Source of the DNA: Leptospira sp.
GTDB lineage: Bacteria; Spirochaetota; Leptospiria; Leptospirales; Leptospiraceae
DNA length: 64,000 nt
NCBI GenBank assembly: GCA_016742255.1
Contig: JACVCB010000011.1
Location: 1 to 64,000 of the forward strand
Direction: 5' to 3'
In this document: positions 28,166 through 35,788 of the stretch, piece after piece
How the letters are laid out: every line of letters begins with the position of its first letter
How positions within the stretch are numbered: position 1 is the stretch's first letter
The notes under the pieces: model-generated
What the model saw: the letters and a program-made list of their open reading frames with translations, nothing else
Databases searched by the model: none
What the model was told of the DNA's origin: nothing
Program-made: the position numbers and the translations under genes

Positions 28166-28921
28166 TTACAAAGTGGCAATGATGGGTTTTCCATTTTGCA
28201 CAATAACAGTATGTTCACATTGTGCCACATAACTTAAATTTCCTTTTCTGTTCCCGGCCACAAGGGTCCATCCATCTGCTTCTTCAAAGGCAGTTTGACT
28301 TCCTGTGGAGATAAAGGATTCGATTGCAAGGACAAGGCCATGGTTCAGTTTACGATGGTCCCGTTTGTCCTCGTAAACCAACACTTGTGGTTCTTCATGG
28401 AGTTTTTTTCCAGTGCCATGTCCAGCTAAGTTTTTAATGACAGTGAATCCATTTTCTTTGGCAGCAGAATGTATTTCCTTTCCAATGTTTCTTAAATAAT
28501 TTCCAGTATACGCTTGTTTTGTGGCACGCATGGTTCCTTCAATGGCAGTCTCACAAAGTTTTTCCAAATTAGGGTTTGTGTTTCCAACAATAAAAGAAAT
28601 CCCAGTGTCAGCATAATACCCATCGAGTTTTGCAGATACATCTACATTCACCAAATCGCCTTCTTTTAAAATGGTTTCCTTTTTAGGAATTCCATGAGCA
28701 ATTTCAAAATTGGTGCTGATACAGGTAAAACCAGGAAATTGATAATCAAACTTTGGTGCTGAATATGCCCCTGCGTTTTCAAACTCATGTTTGGCAGCCA
28801 TATCCAGTTCCAATGTAGATACACCTGGTTTTGCTAATAATTTTAAAAGTTCACGTACTTTTGCGACAAACTTGCCAGCTTTTAAAATCCCTTGAAGGTC
28901 TTTTTCATTTTGAATCGACAT
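28166..28921 (-). CDS. map: Type I methionine aminopeptidase
   Basis: A 251-residue metallopeptidase that removes the initiator Met from nascent proteins. All five metal ligands are visible in order: Asp in VNVDVSAKLDG, Asp in YADTGIS, His in GHGTGKKLHEEP, Glu in LAIESF, and Glu in CEHTV. The substrate His is in AHGIPKK. There is no N-terminal zinc-finger extension, so it is the short bacterial type Ia. It abuts arsS (no gap), so it is co-transcribed with the arsenosugar pair. Confidence 0.95.
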   Translation of the reverse strand: MSIQNEKDLQGILKAGKFVAKVRELLKLLAKPGVSTLELDMAAKHEFENAGAYSAPKFDYQFPGFTCISTNFEIAHGIPKKETILKEGDLVNVDVSAKLDGYYADTGISFIVGNTNPNLEKLCETAIEGTMRATKQAYTGNYLRNIGKEIHSAAKENGFTVIKNLAGHGTGKKLHEEPQVLVYEDKRDHRKLNHGLVLAIESFISTGSQTAFEEADGWTLVAGNRKGNLSYVAQCEHTVIVQNGKPIIATL

Positions 28922-29896
28922 TTAGACAATTTCTCCACCACAACTAGAACCAGCTCCAGCTGTACAACCATAACAATGGTTTGCTACAACGATCTCTCGT
29001 CCAAGAAAGGAGTGCAAATCGAAATCTTTGATGTGTTTCACTTCTTTGGATTTTAATTCCAACATTTGGTTAAAATCACAGTCGTAAACTGACCCGTCAT
29101 ACCCTACTGATATTTGATCCAGGCACATGAGTCCATTCACTGTTGCTGGATTGTAAGCATTGACCAATGTTTCCATATACATTTCAAACTTACCACTTCG
29201 GACAAGGGATCCTAAAAACCGATTGATGGGGAGGTTATTGATACAAAACAGTTGGTTGAATACAATTCCATATTTTTTAAATAGATTCTCTTTGTATTCT
29301 TTTTCTAATTGTGTTTGCCCAGAGCTTAAAAACAATCCATTGGGGTTGTATACCAAATGGATGGGAAGTGTTGTGCCGTAACCTAAAGCATTTAACTTCT
29401 TCAAGGCGGTAATCGACTTCTGATACACACCTTTTCCTCTTTGGTTGTCCGTCACATTTTCCAACACCGAAGGTAACGACGAAACAATTTCAACCTCATT
29501 TTCTTTTAGAAATTCATACAACCATTCATAACCTGGTTCCTCTAAAATGGTGAGGTTACATCGATCCATCACTCGTTTTCCAAGGCGTTTTGATTCTGTG
29601 ACCAAGTATTTAAAATGTGGATTCCCTTCTGGTGCACCACCAGTGATATCCACGGTTTCGATTTCTGGAATTTTTGAAATGAGTTCTATACAAAGTTCCG
29701 CAGTATTTCTATCCATCATCTCTGTGCGAATGGGAGATGCATCCACATGGCAATGCCGACAAGCTTGGTTACACCACTTGCCAACATTGATTTGAAATAC
29801 CTTAATCGAACGAGCTTGGATTGGTTTTCCAACCGTTTTTAAAAATGGATTCCCGCTATAACTTTGTAAGGTGGAATGTTGTTCGGTTAAGTCCAT
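28922..29896 (-). CDS. arsS: Arsenosugar biosynthesis radical SAM protein ArsS
   Basis: A 324-residue radical SAM enzyme of the ArsS group, which adds the deoxyadenosyl part of S-adenosylmethionine to methylated arsenic on the way to arsenosugars. The 4Fe-4S motif is CNQACRHC (Cx3Cx2C) near residue 37, with the family start VFQINVGKWC just before it. The C-terminal half carries YDCDFNQML and a Cys-rich tail NHCYGCTAGAGSSCGG, where some family members carry selenocysteine; here I see ordinary Cys codons. It follows the CMD-like gene by 3 nt and abuts map. Arsenic methyltransferase (ArsM) is not in the window. Confidence 0.9.
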   Translation of the reverse strand: MDLTEQHSTLQSYSGNPFLKTVGKPIQARSIKVFQINVGKWCNQACRHCHVDASPIRTEMMDRNTAELCIELISKIPEIETVDITGGAPEGNPHFKYLVTESKRLGKRVMDRCNLTILEEPGYEWLYEFLKENEVEIVSSLPSVLENVTDNQRGKGVYQKSITALKKLNALGYGTTLPIHLVYNPNGLFLSSGQTQLEKEYKENLFKKYGIVFNQLFCINNLPINRFLGSLVRSGKFEMYMETLVNAYNPATVNGLMCLDQISVGYDGSVYDCDFNQMLELKSKEVKHIKDFDLHSFLGREIVVANHCYGCTAGAGSSCGGEIV

Positions 29897-29899
29897 AGA

Positions 29900-30238
29900 T
29901 CAAAAAGAGAGTTCGTCAATTTTGTTTTGCATTTGAACACTGTGAACCAAGTTGATCCCAGCAGCCATTGCTGCAGCCACATGCACCGCTTCATTCATTT
30001 GAGCTTCATCAGCACCTTTTTGGAGTGAGGTGGTTGTGTATGCATCGATACAATAAGGGCATTTTAAAGCATGAGCCACTGCCAGTGCAATGAGAGCTTT
30101 TTCTCTTTCCGTGAGTGCTCCTTCCGCCATAACAGCATTGTAATACCCAAAAAATTTATCAGCAAGAGCGGGATTCGTGCGACCAATTTCTCCAAATTTT
30201 CCTAAGTCTTTTGCGTTGTAATAATGATTTTCTGCCAT
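29900..30238 (-). CDS. Arsenosugar-associated peroxidase-like CMD-family protein
   Basis: A 112-residue AhpD/carboxymuconolactone-decarboxylase-like protein. It has the CxxC pair in KCPYCIDAYT with a following helical His region (EAVHVAAAMAAGINLVH), as in AhpD-like thiol peroxidases. Members of this subgroup are typically found beside arsS, and here it sits 3 nt upstream of that gene. The ATG has an AGGGG-like site a few bases upstream. A detoxifying or arsenic-related redox role is inferred from context. Confidence 0.87.
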   Translation of the reverse strand: MAENHYYNAKDLGKFGEIGRTNPALADKFFGYYNAVMAEGALTEREKALIALAVAHALKCPYCIDAYTTTSLQKGADEAQMNEAVHVAAAMAAGINLVHSVQMQNKIDELSF

Positions 30239-30365
30239 ATATTTCCCCTTTCGTATACTTTGGACGGTGATACACCCAAGTCAAGGTTTGCCTTTTATTT
30301 AGAATGATTAAAAAATACGATTTGGTTTAAAATCTTAATCAAAAATTCCATTTGTTAACATTTAA

Positions 30366-30388
30366 ATGATGTATTTTTTAAACATCAT
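30366..30388. other. Short inverted repeat in the arsS-cluster promoter region
   Basis: A 7-bp perfect inverted repeat (ATGATGT and ACATCAT) flanks a T-rich 9-nt loop, upstream of the CMD-like gene. It could be an operator for that operon or a weak hairpin. The sequence alone does not decide. Confidence 0.35.
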
Positions 30389-30429
30389 CTCAATCCAAAA
30401 GAATGGAATCAACACATCAGAAACGACAC

Positions 30430-30459
30430 CGTATGTGACTTAGATTTCTGCCACATACG
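30430..30459 (-). terminator. Possible hairpin terminator after enoyl-CoA hydratase
   Basis: An 8-bp perfect inverted repeat (CGTATGTG and CACATACG, 14-nt loop) begins about 16 nt past the hydratase stop on the minus strand. It lacks a long T-run, so it may be a weak terminator or an mRNA-end hairpin. Confidence 0.4.
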
Positions 30460-30474
30460 ATCATCAATGTTCAA

Positions 30475-31251
30475 TTAGGTTTGAAACTTCGGCCTACGTT
30501 TTTCGATGAGTGACAAAAATCCTTCCTGACCATCGGGAGATAATATCACTTTTGTGAATAAATCTGCATCCAATTGGAATAAGGATTCCATTTGTTTTCG
30601 ATAAGGTTCTCGTAAGGCAGTTTTCATCCCACGGCTTGAATTGTAAGTGAGTTTGGAAAGGGATTCCGCAAATTTCATTGCCTCTGGAAATAAAGCCTCA
30701 GCACTAAACAATTCATCCACAAGACCAATTTCTTTTGCCTCTGGACCTTTGATTTGTTTCCCTGTGAACAATAAATCTCGAGTGGCTTTCACGCCAACTA
30801 AGTCTTGCAATACGATGGTAGGAATCGAAGGAAAATTAAGACCTACAATTGCTTCTGAAAAACCAATCCTTCCTCCTTTGTCCACCATGTAACGGTAATC
30901 GGAAAACAAAGCAAAAACAGCACCTGCCGCCATACAATGACCATTGATCACTGCAATCGTTGGAACTGGAAAATGGAAATAGGTTTGTGCCGTTCTTAAC
31001 AACTGTTCAACGGAACGTCTAACTTCAGATTCCGATTTTCCATACATGAGAGTGGGTTCAATCCCATTGGAAAAAAATTGTGTTTGTGCGGATGTGAATA
31101 ATAAAACACGCAAGTTTGGGTTGTTTGCGTGTTTGTTTAAGATTTCTTGAAATGAAACAAAGGCTTCAAAATCAAATGTGTTCTTTTCATTGGACTGCAT
31201 CTTGATTTCCAAGATGCGGTCTCCATGAAAGATCTCTGCAAAAGGAGTCAT
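30475..31251 (-). CDS. Enoyl-CoA hydratase/isomerase family protein
   Basis: A 258-residue crotonase-fold protein. The oxyanion-hole region is visible as INGHCMAAGAVFALFSDYRY (near residue 105), followed by the IGFSEAIVGLNFPS segment and the usual GLVDELF block. The active-site Glu positions of hydratase are not both clear, so it may be an isomerase or another crotonase. It lies 1 nt downstream of the acyl-CoA ligase gene, which points to fatty-acid or acyl-CoA metabolism. A hairpin follows its stop. Confidence 0.88.
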   Translation of the reverse strand: MTPFAEIFHGDRILEIKMQSNEKNTFDFEAFVSFQEILNKHANNPNLRVLLFTSAQTQFFSNGIEPTLMYGKSESEVRRSVEQLLRTAQTYFHFPVPTIAVINGHCMAAGAVFALFSDYRYMVDKGGRIGFSEAIVGLNFPSIPTIVLQDLVGVKATRDLLFTGKQIKGPEAKEIGLVDELFSAEALFPEAMKFAESLSKLTYNSSRGMKTALREPYRKQMESLFQLDADLFTKVILSPDGQEGFLSLIEKRRPKFQT

Positions 31252-31252
31252 A

Positions 31253-33301
31253 TTAACTGTTTTTGTAGAGCTCCAAAATTCTGTCTTTGTATTTTTCTGT
31301 AATCACATGTCGTTTCATCTTCATTAGGTTTGTGAGTTCATCCCCAACTTCAAATGGTTTTGTGATAAGAGTCACATATTGCACTTGTTCGAAGTTTTTG
31401 AATCCAGTTTTAACACTGTTAAAATTGCGAACTTCTTTTTTGTAGAAGTCCACAATCTTTGGATGAACAATGAGCTTCTCTGGACTTTTTTCTGTGATTC
31501 CATTTTCTTCTGCCCAAGGGATAAGAGCATCAAAGTCAGGAACAATGATTGCTCCGAGTACTTTTTGGTCTTGGCCCACAACCATCGATTGTTTGATGTA
31601 AGGTGACTCATCAATTTTGTTTTCGATTGGAACCGGTTCAACGTTTTCCCCACCGAGTAAAACAATGGTGTCTTTTGCACGACCAGTGAGTGTCAGGGTT
31701 TTTTTGAAATTGATCATCCCAATGTCACCCGTGTTCATCCAATTGTCTACGATGGTTTTTTTAGTGGTTTCAGGGTTTTTGTAATACCCTTTCATCACTT
31801 GAGGCCCTTTGATATGAACCACACCTTTGGCACCTAATTTACCGAAGATGATATTTCGTTTGTCATCAATATGGCAGAGAACATTTCCTGCATCATCTCT
31901 GATTTGTACTTGGCTGAGAGGAACAATATCCCCAACAGAACCCATAATAGGTCGGTCAAATGTCCGAGCCGAAATAACCGGTCCTGTTTCCGTCATTCCA
32001 TACCCTTCGAGAACTGTGATCCCAATATCCATAAAAAAAGCATCTACGTGTTTTTGAAGGGCTCCCCCTCCCGAAAGTGTCGCACGTAAGTGGCCACCAG
32101 TCGCTTGTCTGATTTTAGAAAGTACGATCCGATCAAGTGTGAACGAGTTAAATAAAACTCCAAGACCAGCCAATACATAGAGAGGAGTTTTGAGGGCACT
32201 CTCTTCTGCTACTAAAAACTGAGAAGCAAGAAGGGAAAGGATTGTTACTGTGAATGGTCCAGTTAACAACAATTTCACGACTGATACAACAGAAAGAAAC
32301 AATGATTGAATGATATTTCTTCCTTCGTAATCCACTTCCCAACCTTTCAAAAATCGAATGGAAGCATGGTAGTGTTTCGAAAAAAAGTAAGCAACCTTGA
32401 ACAAAAATCTTCTGACAGGAGGTGTTTGTTTCGGATCATTGATACGAGTGTAAATCCCGTTATAAATACTTTCCCAAACCCTTGGAGCAGAAGCCATAAA
32501 GGTAGGTCTTGCTTTTTGGATGTCATTTCGAAGTTCGGTTACTTTTGTATAATAAGTGGATCCACCATTGATGATCGCAAAGTATTCCACAACTCGCTCA
32601 AAGATATGCCAAACAGGAAGGATGGACAACATACGATCATCTGGAGTTACTTTCGCAACACGAGGAACCACATAGTGCATCTGGTGGATCATATTGGAGT
32701 GCATAAGCATTACACCTTTTGGCATTCCAGTCGTTCCAGATGTATAAATGAGTGTATACAAATCATCTGGTTTGATTCCAGACATCCGTTTTTCCGCTTC
32801 TCGTTTTCCTTTGGAACGAAGTTCCCTTCCCTTTTCCAATAGATCATAGAAATGTAAAATCCCAGCACCTGACTTGAGTTTGGTGTCTTTGTCCATAATG
32901 ATTACGGTTTTTACCGATTTCACCTGGGATTTGTTATTTTTGTATTTTTCGTAAACCTTATCGTTTTCTAAAAAAACAACTTTGGCTTCCGAGTGGTTTA
33001 AAATATAAACGATTTCCGAATCAGTGATATCAGATCCGCGTGGAACATTTGCCGCTCCAGCAGTTAACACAGCACAATCGGCTATGATCCATTCGACTCG
33101 GTTGTCAGCTAATACGCCAACATGTTCTCTCGCTTTTACACCCAAATCAATTAGGGCTTCTGCAAGTGCGATACCATCTTCGTAAAGTTGTTTATAGGTA
33201 AGTGCTTGGTAATCCTTTTGTGCATTTTTATACCAAAATGCTGGTCTTGGACCAAATTTTTCTGAGGATTCCTTATAAACTTCTGCTAGGTTATTTGCCA
33301 T
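31253..33301 (-). CDS. Long-chain acyl-CoA synthetase with membrane-hairpin insert
   Basis: A 682-residue AMP-forming fatty acyl-CoA ligase. The P-loop is [16 protein letters not shown] (about residue 188), the A5 region is [12 protein letters not shown], and MNTGDIG and the hinge region follow. Unlike soluble bacterial FadD, a roughly 60-residue hydrophobic insertion lies near residues 343-405, with two probable helices ([16 protein letters not shown] and [14 protein letters not shown]). It probably anchors the enzyme in the membrane. It is the upstream gene of a two-gene unit with the hydratase. Confidence 0.92.
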   Translation of the reverse strand: MANNLAEVYKESSEKFGPRPAFWYKNAQKDYQALTYKQLYEDGIALAEALIDLGVKAREHVGVLADNRVEWIIADCAVLTAGAANVPRGSDITDSEIVYILNHSEAKVVFLENDKVYEKYKNNKSQVKSVKTVIIMDKDTKLKSGAGILHFYDLLEKGRELRSKGKREAEKRMSGIKPDDLYTLIYTSGTTGMPKGVMLMHSNMIHQMHYVVPRVAKVTPDDRMLSILPVWHIFERVVEYFAIINGGSTYYTKVTELRNDIQKARPTFMASAPRVWESIYNGIYTRINDPKQTPPVRRFLFKVAYFFSKHYHASIRFLKGWEVDYEGRNIIQSLFLSVVSVVKLLLTGPFTVTILSLLASQFLVAEESALKTPLYVLAGLGVLFNSFTLDRIVLSKIRQATGGHLRATLSGGGALQKHVDAFFMDIGITVLEGYGMTETGPVISARTFDRPIMGSVGDIVPLSQVQIRDDAGNVLCHIDDKRNIIFGKLGAKGVVHIKGPQVMKGYYKNPETTKKTIVDNWMNTGDIGMINFKKTLTLTGRAKDTIVLLGGENVEPVPIENKIDESPYIKQSMVVGQDQKVLGAIIVPDFDALIPWAEENGITEKSPEKLIVHPKIVDFYKKEVRNFNSVKTGFKNFEQVQYVTLITKPFEVGDELTNLMKMKRHVITEKYKDRILELYKNS

Positions 33302-33369
33302 ATCTCTCCATCTAAAAGCGGTCTTTATGATAGACTCTACTTTCAGATGGTCAAGAGAAATTTAGATGA

Positions 33370-33582
33370 TTAGTCCCAGTGGAACCCTTCGCGTTGGTGT
33401 CCTTTTTTCAAATGGCGTTTGCGTATTTCGTGGAGTTTGGTCATCTGCGAAAGGTTGAGTAGGTTACGTGCTGCAAGACCTTTTTGCGGGAGAAGGGATT
33501 CGTCTTCTGTGTTAGCAAAAAACTGGTTGGTTTTAACGAAAGAGCTTTTAAACTCCAAATTCATATCAGGATAGAAATCCAT
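33370..33582 (-). CDS. Small basic protein, unknown function
   Basis: A 70-residue hydrophilic protein with a basic C-terminus (KLHEIRKRHLKKGHQ). I chose the ATG at 33582 because a strong GGAGG sits 5 nt upstream. An upstream in-frame ATG at 33639 has no ribosome site. No family was recognised. It lies alone between the acyl-CoA ligase and the divergent small gene at 33749. Confidence 0.6.
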   Translation of the reverse strand: MDFYPDMNLEFKSSFVKTNQFFANTEDESLLPQKGLAARNLLNLSQMTKLHEIRKRHLKKGHQREGFHWD

Positions 33583-33587
33583 ACAAG

Positions 33588-33592
33588 CCTCC
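33588..33592 (-). promoter_or_regulatory. Strong Shine-Dalgarno of the 70-residue gene
   Basis: GGAGG lies 5 nt before the chosen ATG on the minus strand. It is one of the clearest ribosome sites in the window and favours this short gene being real. Confidence 0.6.
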
Positions 33593-33748
33593 GTGCTTTC
33601 CGGTTTCCGGGGTTTCTGTATTTTGAAGGTTCCCACCATCCGTGGTAGGTAGCCTCCCCCCGATATATGTATCGCCGAAAAATGAATATCCTGAAGTAAA
33701 AAATTTTGCTTGTACTATTTTTTTTTCTCTGATTTTTGGTATTCGTTC

Positions 33749-33979
33749 ATGACGATTCGATTGGAAAATTCTACAGGGAGACGAAGCGGGCGCTTTGTTG
33801 CTTATGAATATGGAGAAGACCTATTTGGTACTCTGTATTTAAATAAGTTTTCTGGTCGCGAGAAAGGACGACTCATCGACAAATGGAGATTAAATGACTT
33901 AGGAAGTCTCATTCGTGTCCTCGATACAGAGATTTCTCGTCGGGAAGAAGAAAATTACGAACGACCACTTTTCCACTAA
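33749..33979 (+). CDS. Small protein, unknown function
   Basis: A 76-residue hydrophilic protein starting MTIRLENSTGRRSGRFVAYEY, ending in charged residues (SRREEENYERP). A TTG 39 nt upstream would add a hydrophobic-looking leader, but no ribosome site supports either start. The 3' end overlaps the putative start of the MutS-like gene. No family was recognised. Confidence 0.55.
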   Translation: MTIRLENSTGRRSGRFVAYEYGEDLFGTLYLNKFSGREKGRLIDKWRLNDLGSLIRVLDTEISRREEENYERPLFH

Positions 33980-35732
33980 TCCAACTTATGTTTTCCTTTC
34001 TTTAAGGAAAAATAAATACAAATCCAAAATTCAGTTTTTATCCAATCGCCTTAGAATCGTTTCAGTTTTTCGATTATCTACTTTTATAACCTGTTTATTT
34101 GCGATTTCCTTTTGTTATCTAACCAAACTCACTTGGAAAGAATATGGAGTCTCACTTCTCCCGTTATTTCCTTTTGTATACCTGGTTCGATTGTATTCAA
34201 ATCGGAAGTCACAATTGGATTTTGCCAAACGTACACTTCAATTTATAGAGGAAGAATTACTACGTCTTTCTGGAGATTTTAAAAAATTAAAAACTAGAGA
34301 ACTTTGGGAATATCCAATTGATGTCAGAAATCATCCCTTATCCATTGATTTGGATCTTTGCACCAAACAAGGGTTTTTGGGAGTATTTGATACTACCATC
34401 ACAAAAGAAGGTTTCCATTCCTATTTGTTCCGATTTTTACAAGAACCATTGGAAGAGAAGTTTGCCATTTCAGACAAATCCTTGGTCAAAACAATCCTAA
34501 CAGAAAAAAACAAAGCATTCCATTTGATGAGAAAGTTTTTAGTTTTAGAGGGAGAACCGAATGAAAAATTTGAGATCCCATCGACTCAATTCGAAACCAA
34601 TTTTTGGAACAAACGAAATTGGCTACGTTGGATGTTTCCTATATGGGGAATTTTCTCACCAATTTATATCGTTTTAGGTTTGTTATTCGATTTACCTTTC
34701 CTACCTCTTTTGTTACTCACCAATGGAATTTTATTCTTAAGTTATCGAAAAGATTCTACTTTGATTTGGAAGGAAATTAAAACACTAAGCCAGTCATCCG
34801 TTCGTTTTCAAAAAACATTTTTATTTCTTTCGAAGGAAAGAAAATTCACAAAAAAAATGTTATCCAAAATTGCAAACCTCGGAGATTCTTCTGAACTTTT
34901 GGTTTCTCCCCTTCCACATTTGGTGCTAAATGTCCTTTGTTTGTGGGACCTATGGAAAATCAAAACCTTACAAAAATGGAAACAACAATATTCGTTTCAT
35001 TGGAATGAATTACAAAACGAAAGCATTAAAATTGATTCCATTTTACCTATGGTCAATTTTGGATTTTTGAATCCAGAAGCAAACTTTGCAACAATCAACA
35101 ATGGAGGAACTCTAACATCAAATTCACTTGTCCATCCAATGATTCCTAAAACAAATCGTGTTTTTAATCCATTACCAAAAATGAATCCAGGAGATTTGAT
35201 GATTGTCACTGGATCCAATATGAGTGGAAAAACAACATACATGCGATCGATCGCCATGTCTTTGTTACTTGCTGGATCAGGGGCACCTGTATTAGGAAAT
35301 GGTTTTGAATACCCAGAGTTTCAAATCCATACCTTAATTCGTTCACAAGACTCAATGGAAGATGGGGTTTCCTTCTTTTATTCAGAAGTCAGAAGACTTG
35401 CTACAATCATACACAATGCAGACAATTCGAAGAAGGTCCCAATTTTATTTTTAGATGAAATCTTAAAGGGAACAAATTCAAAAGAAAGGTACATCGCCAC
35501 ACGTGAAATTTTGGCAGTATTACGCGAAAAAAAATGCATTGTATTTTTAACGACACATGATCTCAAACTTGCCGAAATGAACTTTGCAAAACGATACCAT
35601 TTCACTGAATTAGAAACCAATGGTAAAATGGATTTTGATTATCAGATTAGAGATGGAGTTTCTGGATCAACAAATGCTCTTCGGATTTTACAAAATGAAG
35701 GCATTCCCATTCGAAATGATAAGGAAAATTAA
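33915..35732 (+). CDS. Membrane-anchored MutS-domain-V ATPase
   Basis: A 605-residue protein combining hydrophobic N-terminal and central segments with a MutS-type ATPase. Two membrane segments lie near residues 55-90 (STFITCLFAISFCY and VSLLPLFPFVYLV), and another pair near 235-275. The C-terminal third is MutS domain V: Walker A TGSNMSGKTTYMRS (about 435), a DSMEDGVSFFYSEV block, Walker B PILFLDEILKGTNSKER, and THDLKLAE. The mismatch-recognition and connector domains of MutS are absent, so it is not a standard repair protein. The start is uncertain; the GTG at 33915 overlaps the previous gene by 65 nt. Function unknown. Confidence 0.82.
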   Translation: MSSIQRFLVGKKKITNDHFSTNPTYVFLSLRKNKYKSKIQFLSNRLRIVSVFRLSTFITCLFAISFCYLTKLTWKEYGVSLLPLFPFVYLVRLYSNRKSQLDFAKRTLQFIEEELLRLSGDFKKLKTRELWEYPIDVRNHPLSIDLDLCTKQGFLGVFDTTITKEGFHSYLFRFLQEPLEEKFAISDKSLVKTILTEKNKAFHLMRKFLVLEGEPNEKFEIPSTQFETNFWNKRNWLRWMFPIWGIFSPIYIVLGLLFDLPFLPLLLLTNGILFLSYRKDSTLIWKEIKTLSQSSVRFQKTFLFLSKERKFTKKMLSKIANLGDSSELLVSPLPHLVLNVLCLWDLWKIKTLQKWKQQYSFHWNELQNESIKIDSILPMVNFGFLNPEANFATINNGGTLTSNSLVHPMIPKTNRVFNPLPKMNPGDLMIVTGSNMSGKTTYMRSIAMSLLLAGSGAPVLGNGFEYPEFQIHTLIRSQDSMEDGVSFFYSEVRRLATIIHNADNSKKVPILFLDEILKGTNSKERYIATREILAVLREKKCIVFLTTHDLKLAEMNFAKRYHFTELETNGKMDFDYQIRDGVSGSTNALRILQNEGIPIRNDKEN

Positions 35733-35788
35733 ATTCAAAGAAGTGATTCAAGAAATTATGAACTAACAAATTTCACAAAAAGAAAATG

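Noticed and set aside
32306..32842. 178-residue plus-strand frame inside the acyl-CoA ligase
   Set aside because: It is antisense to a well-supported ligase and gives an implausible Ser/His/Phe-rich peptide.
33710..33748. TTG start extending the 76-residue gene upstream
   Set aside because: The added 13 residues look like a Phe/Tyr-rich leader from T-rich DNA, with no ribosome site; the ATG at 33749 is simpler.
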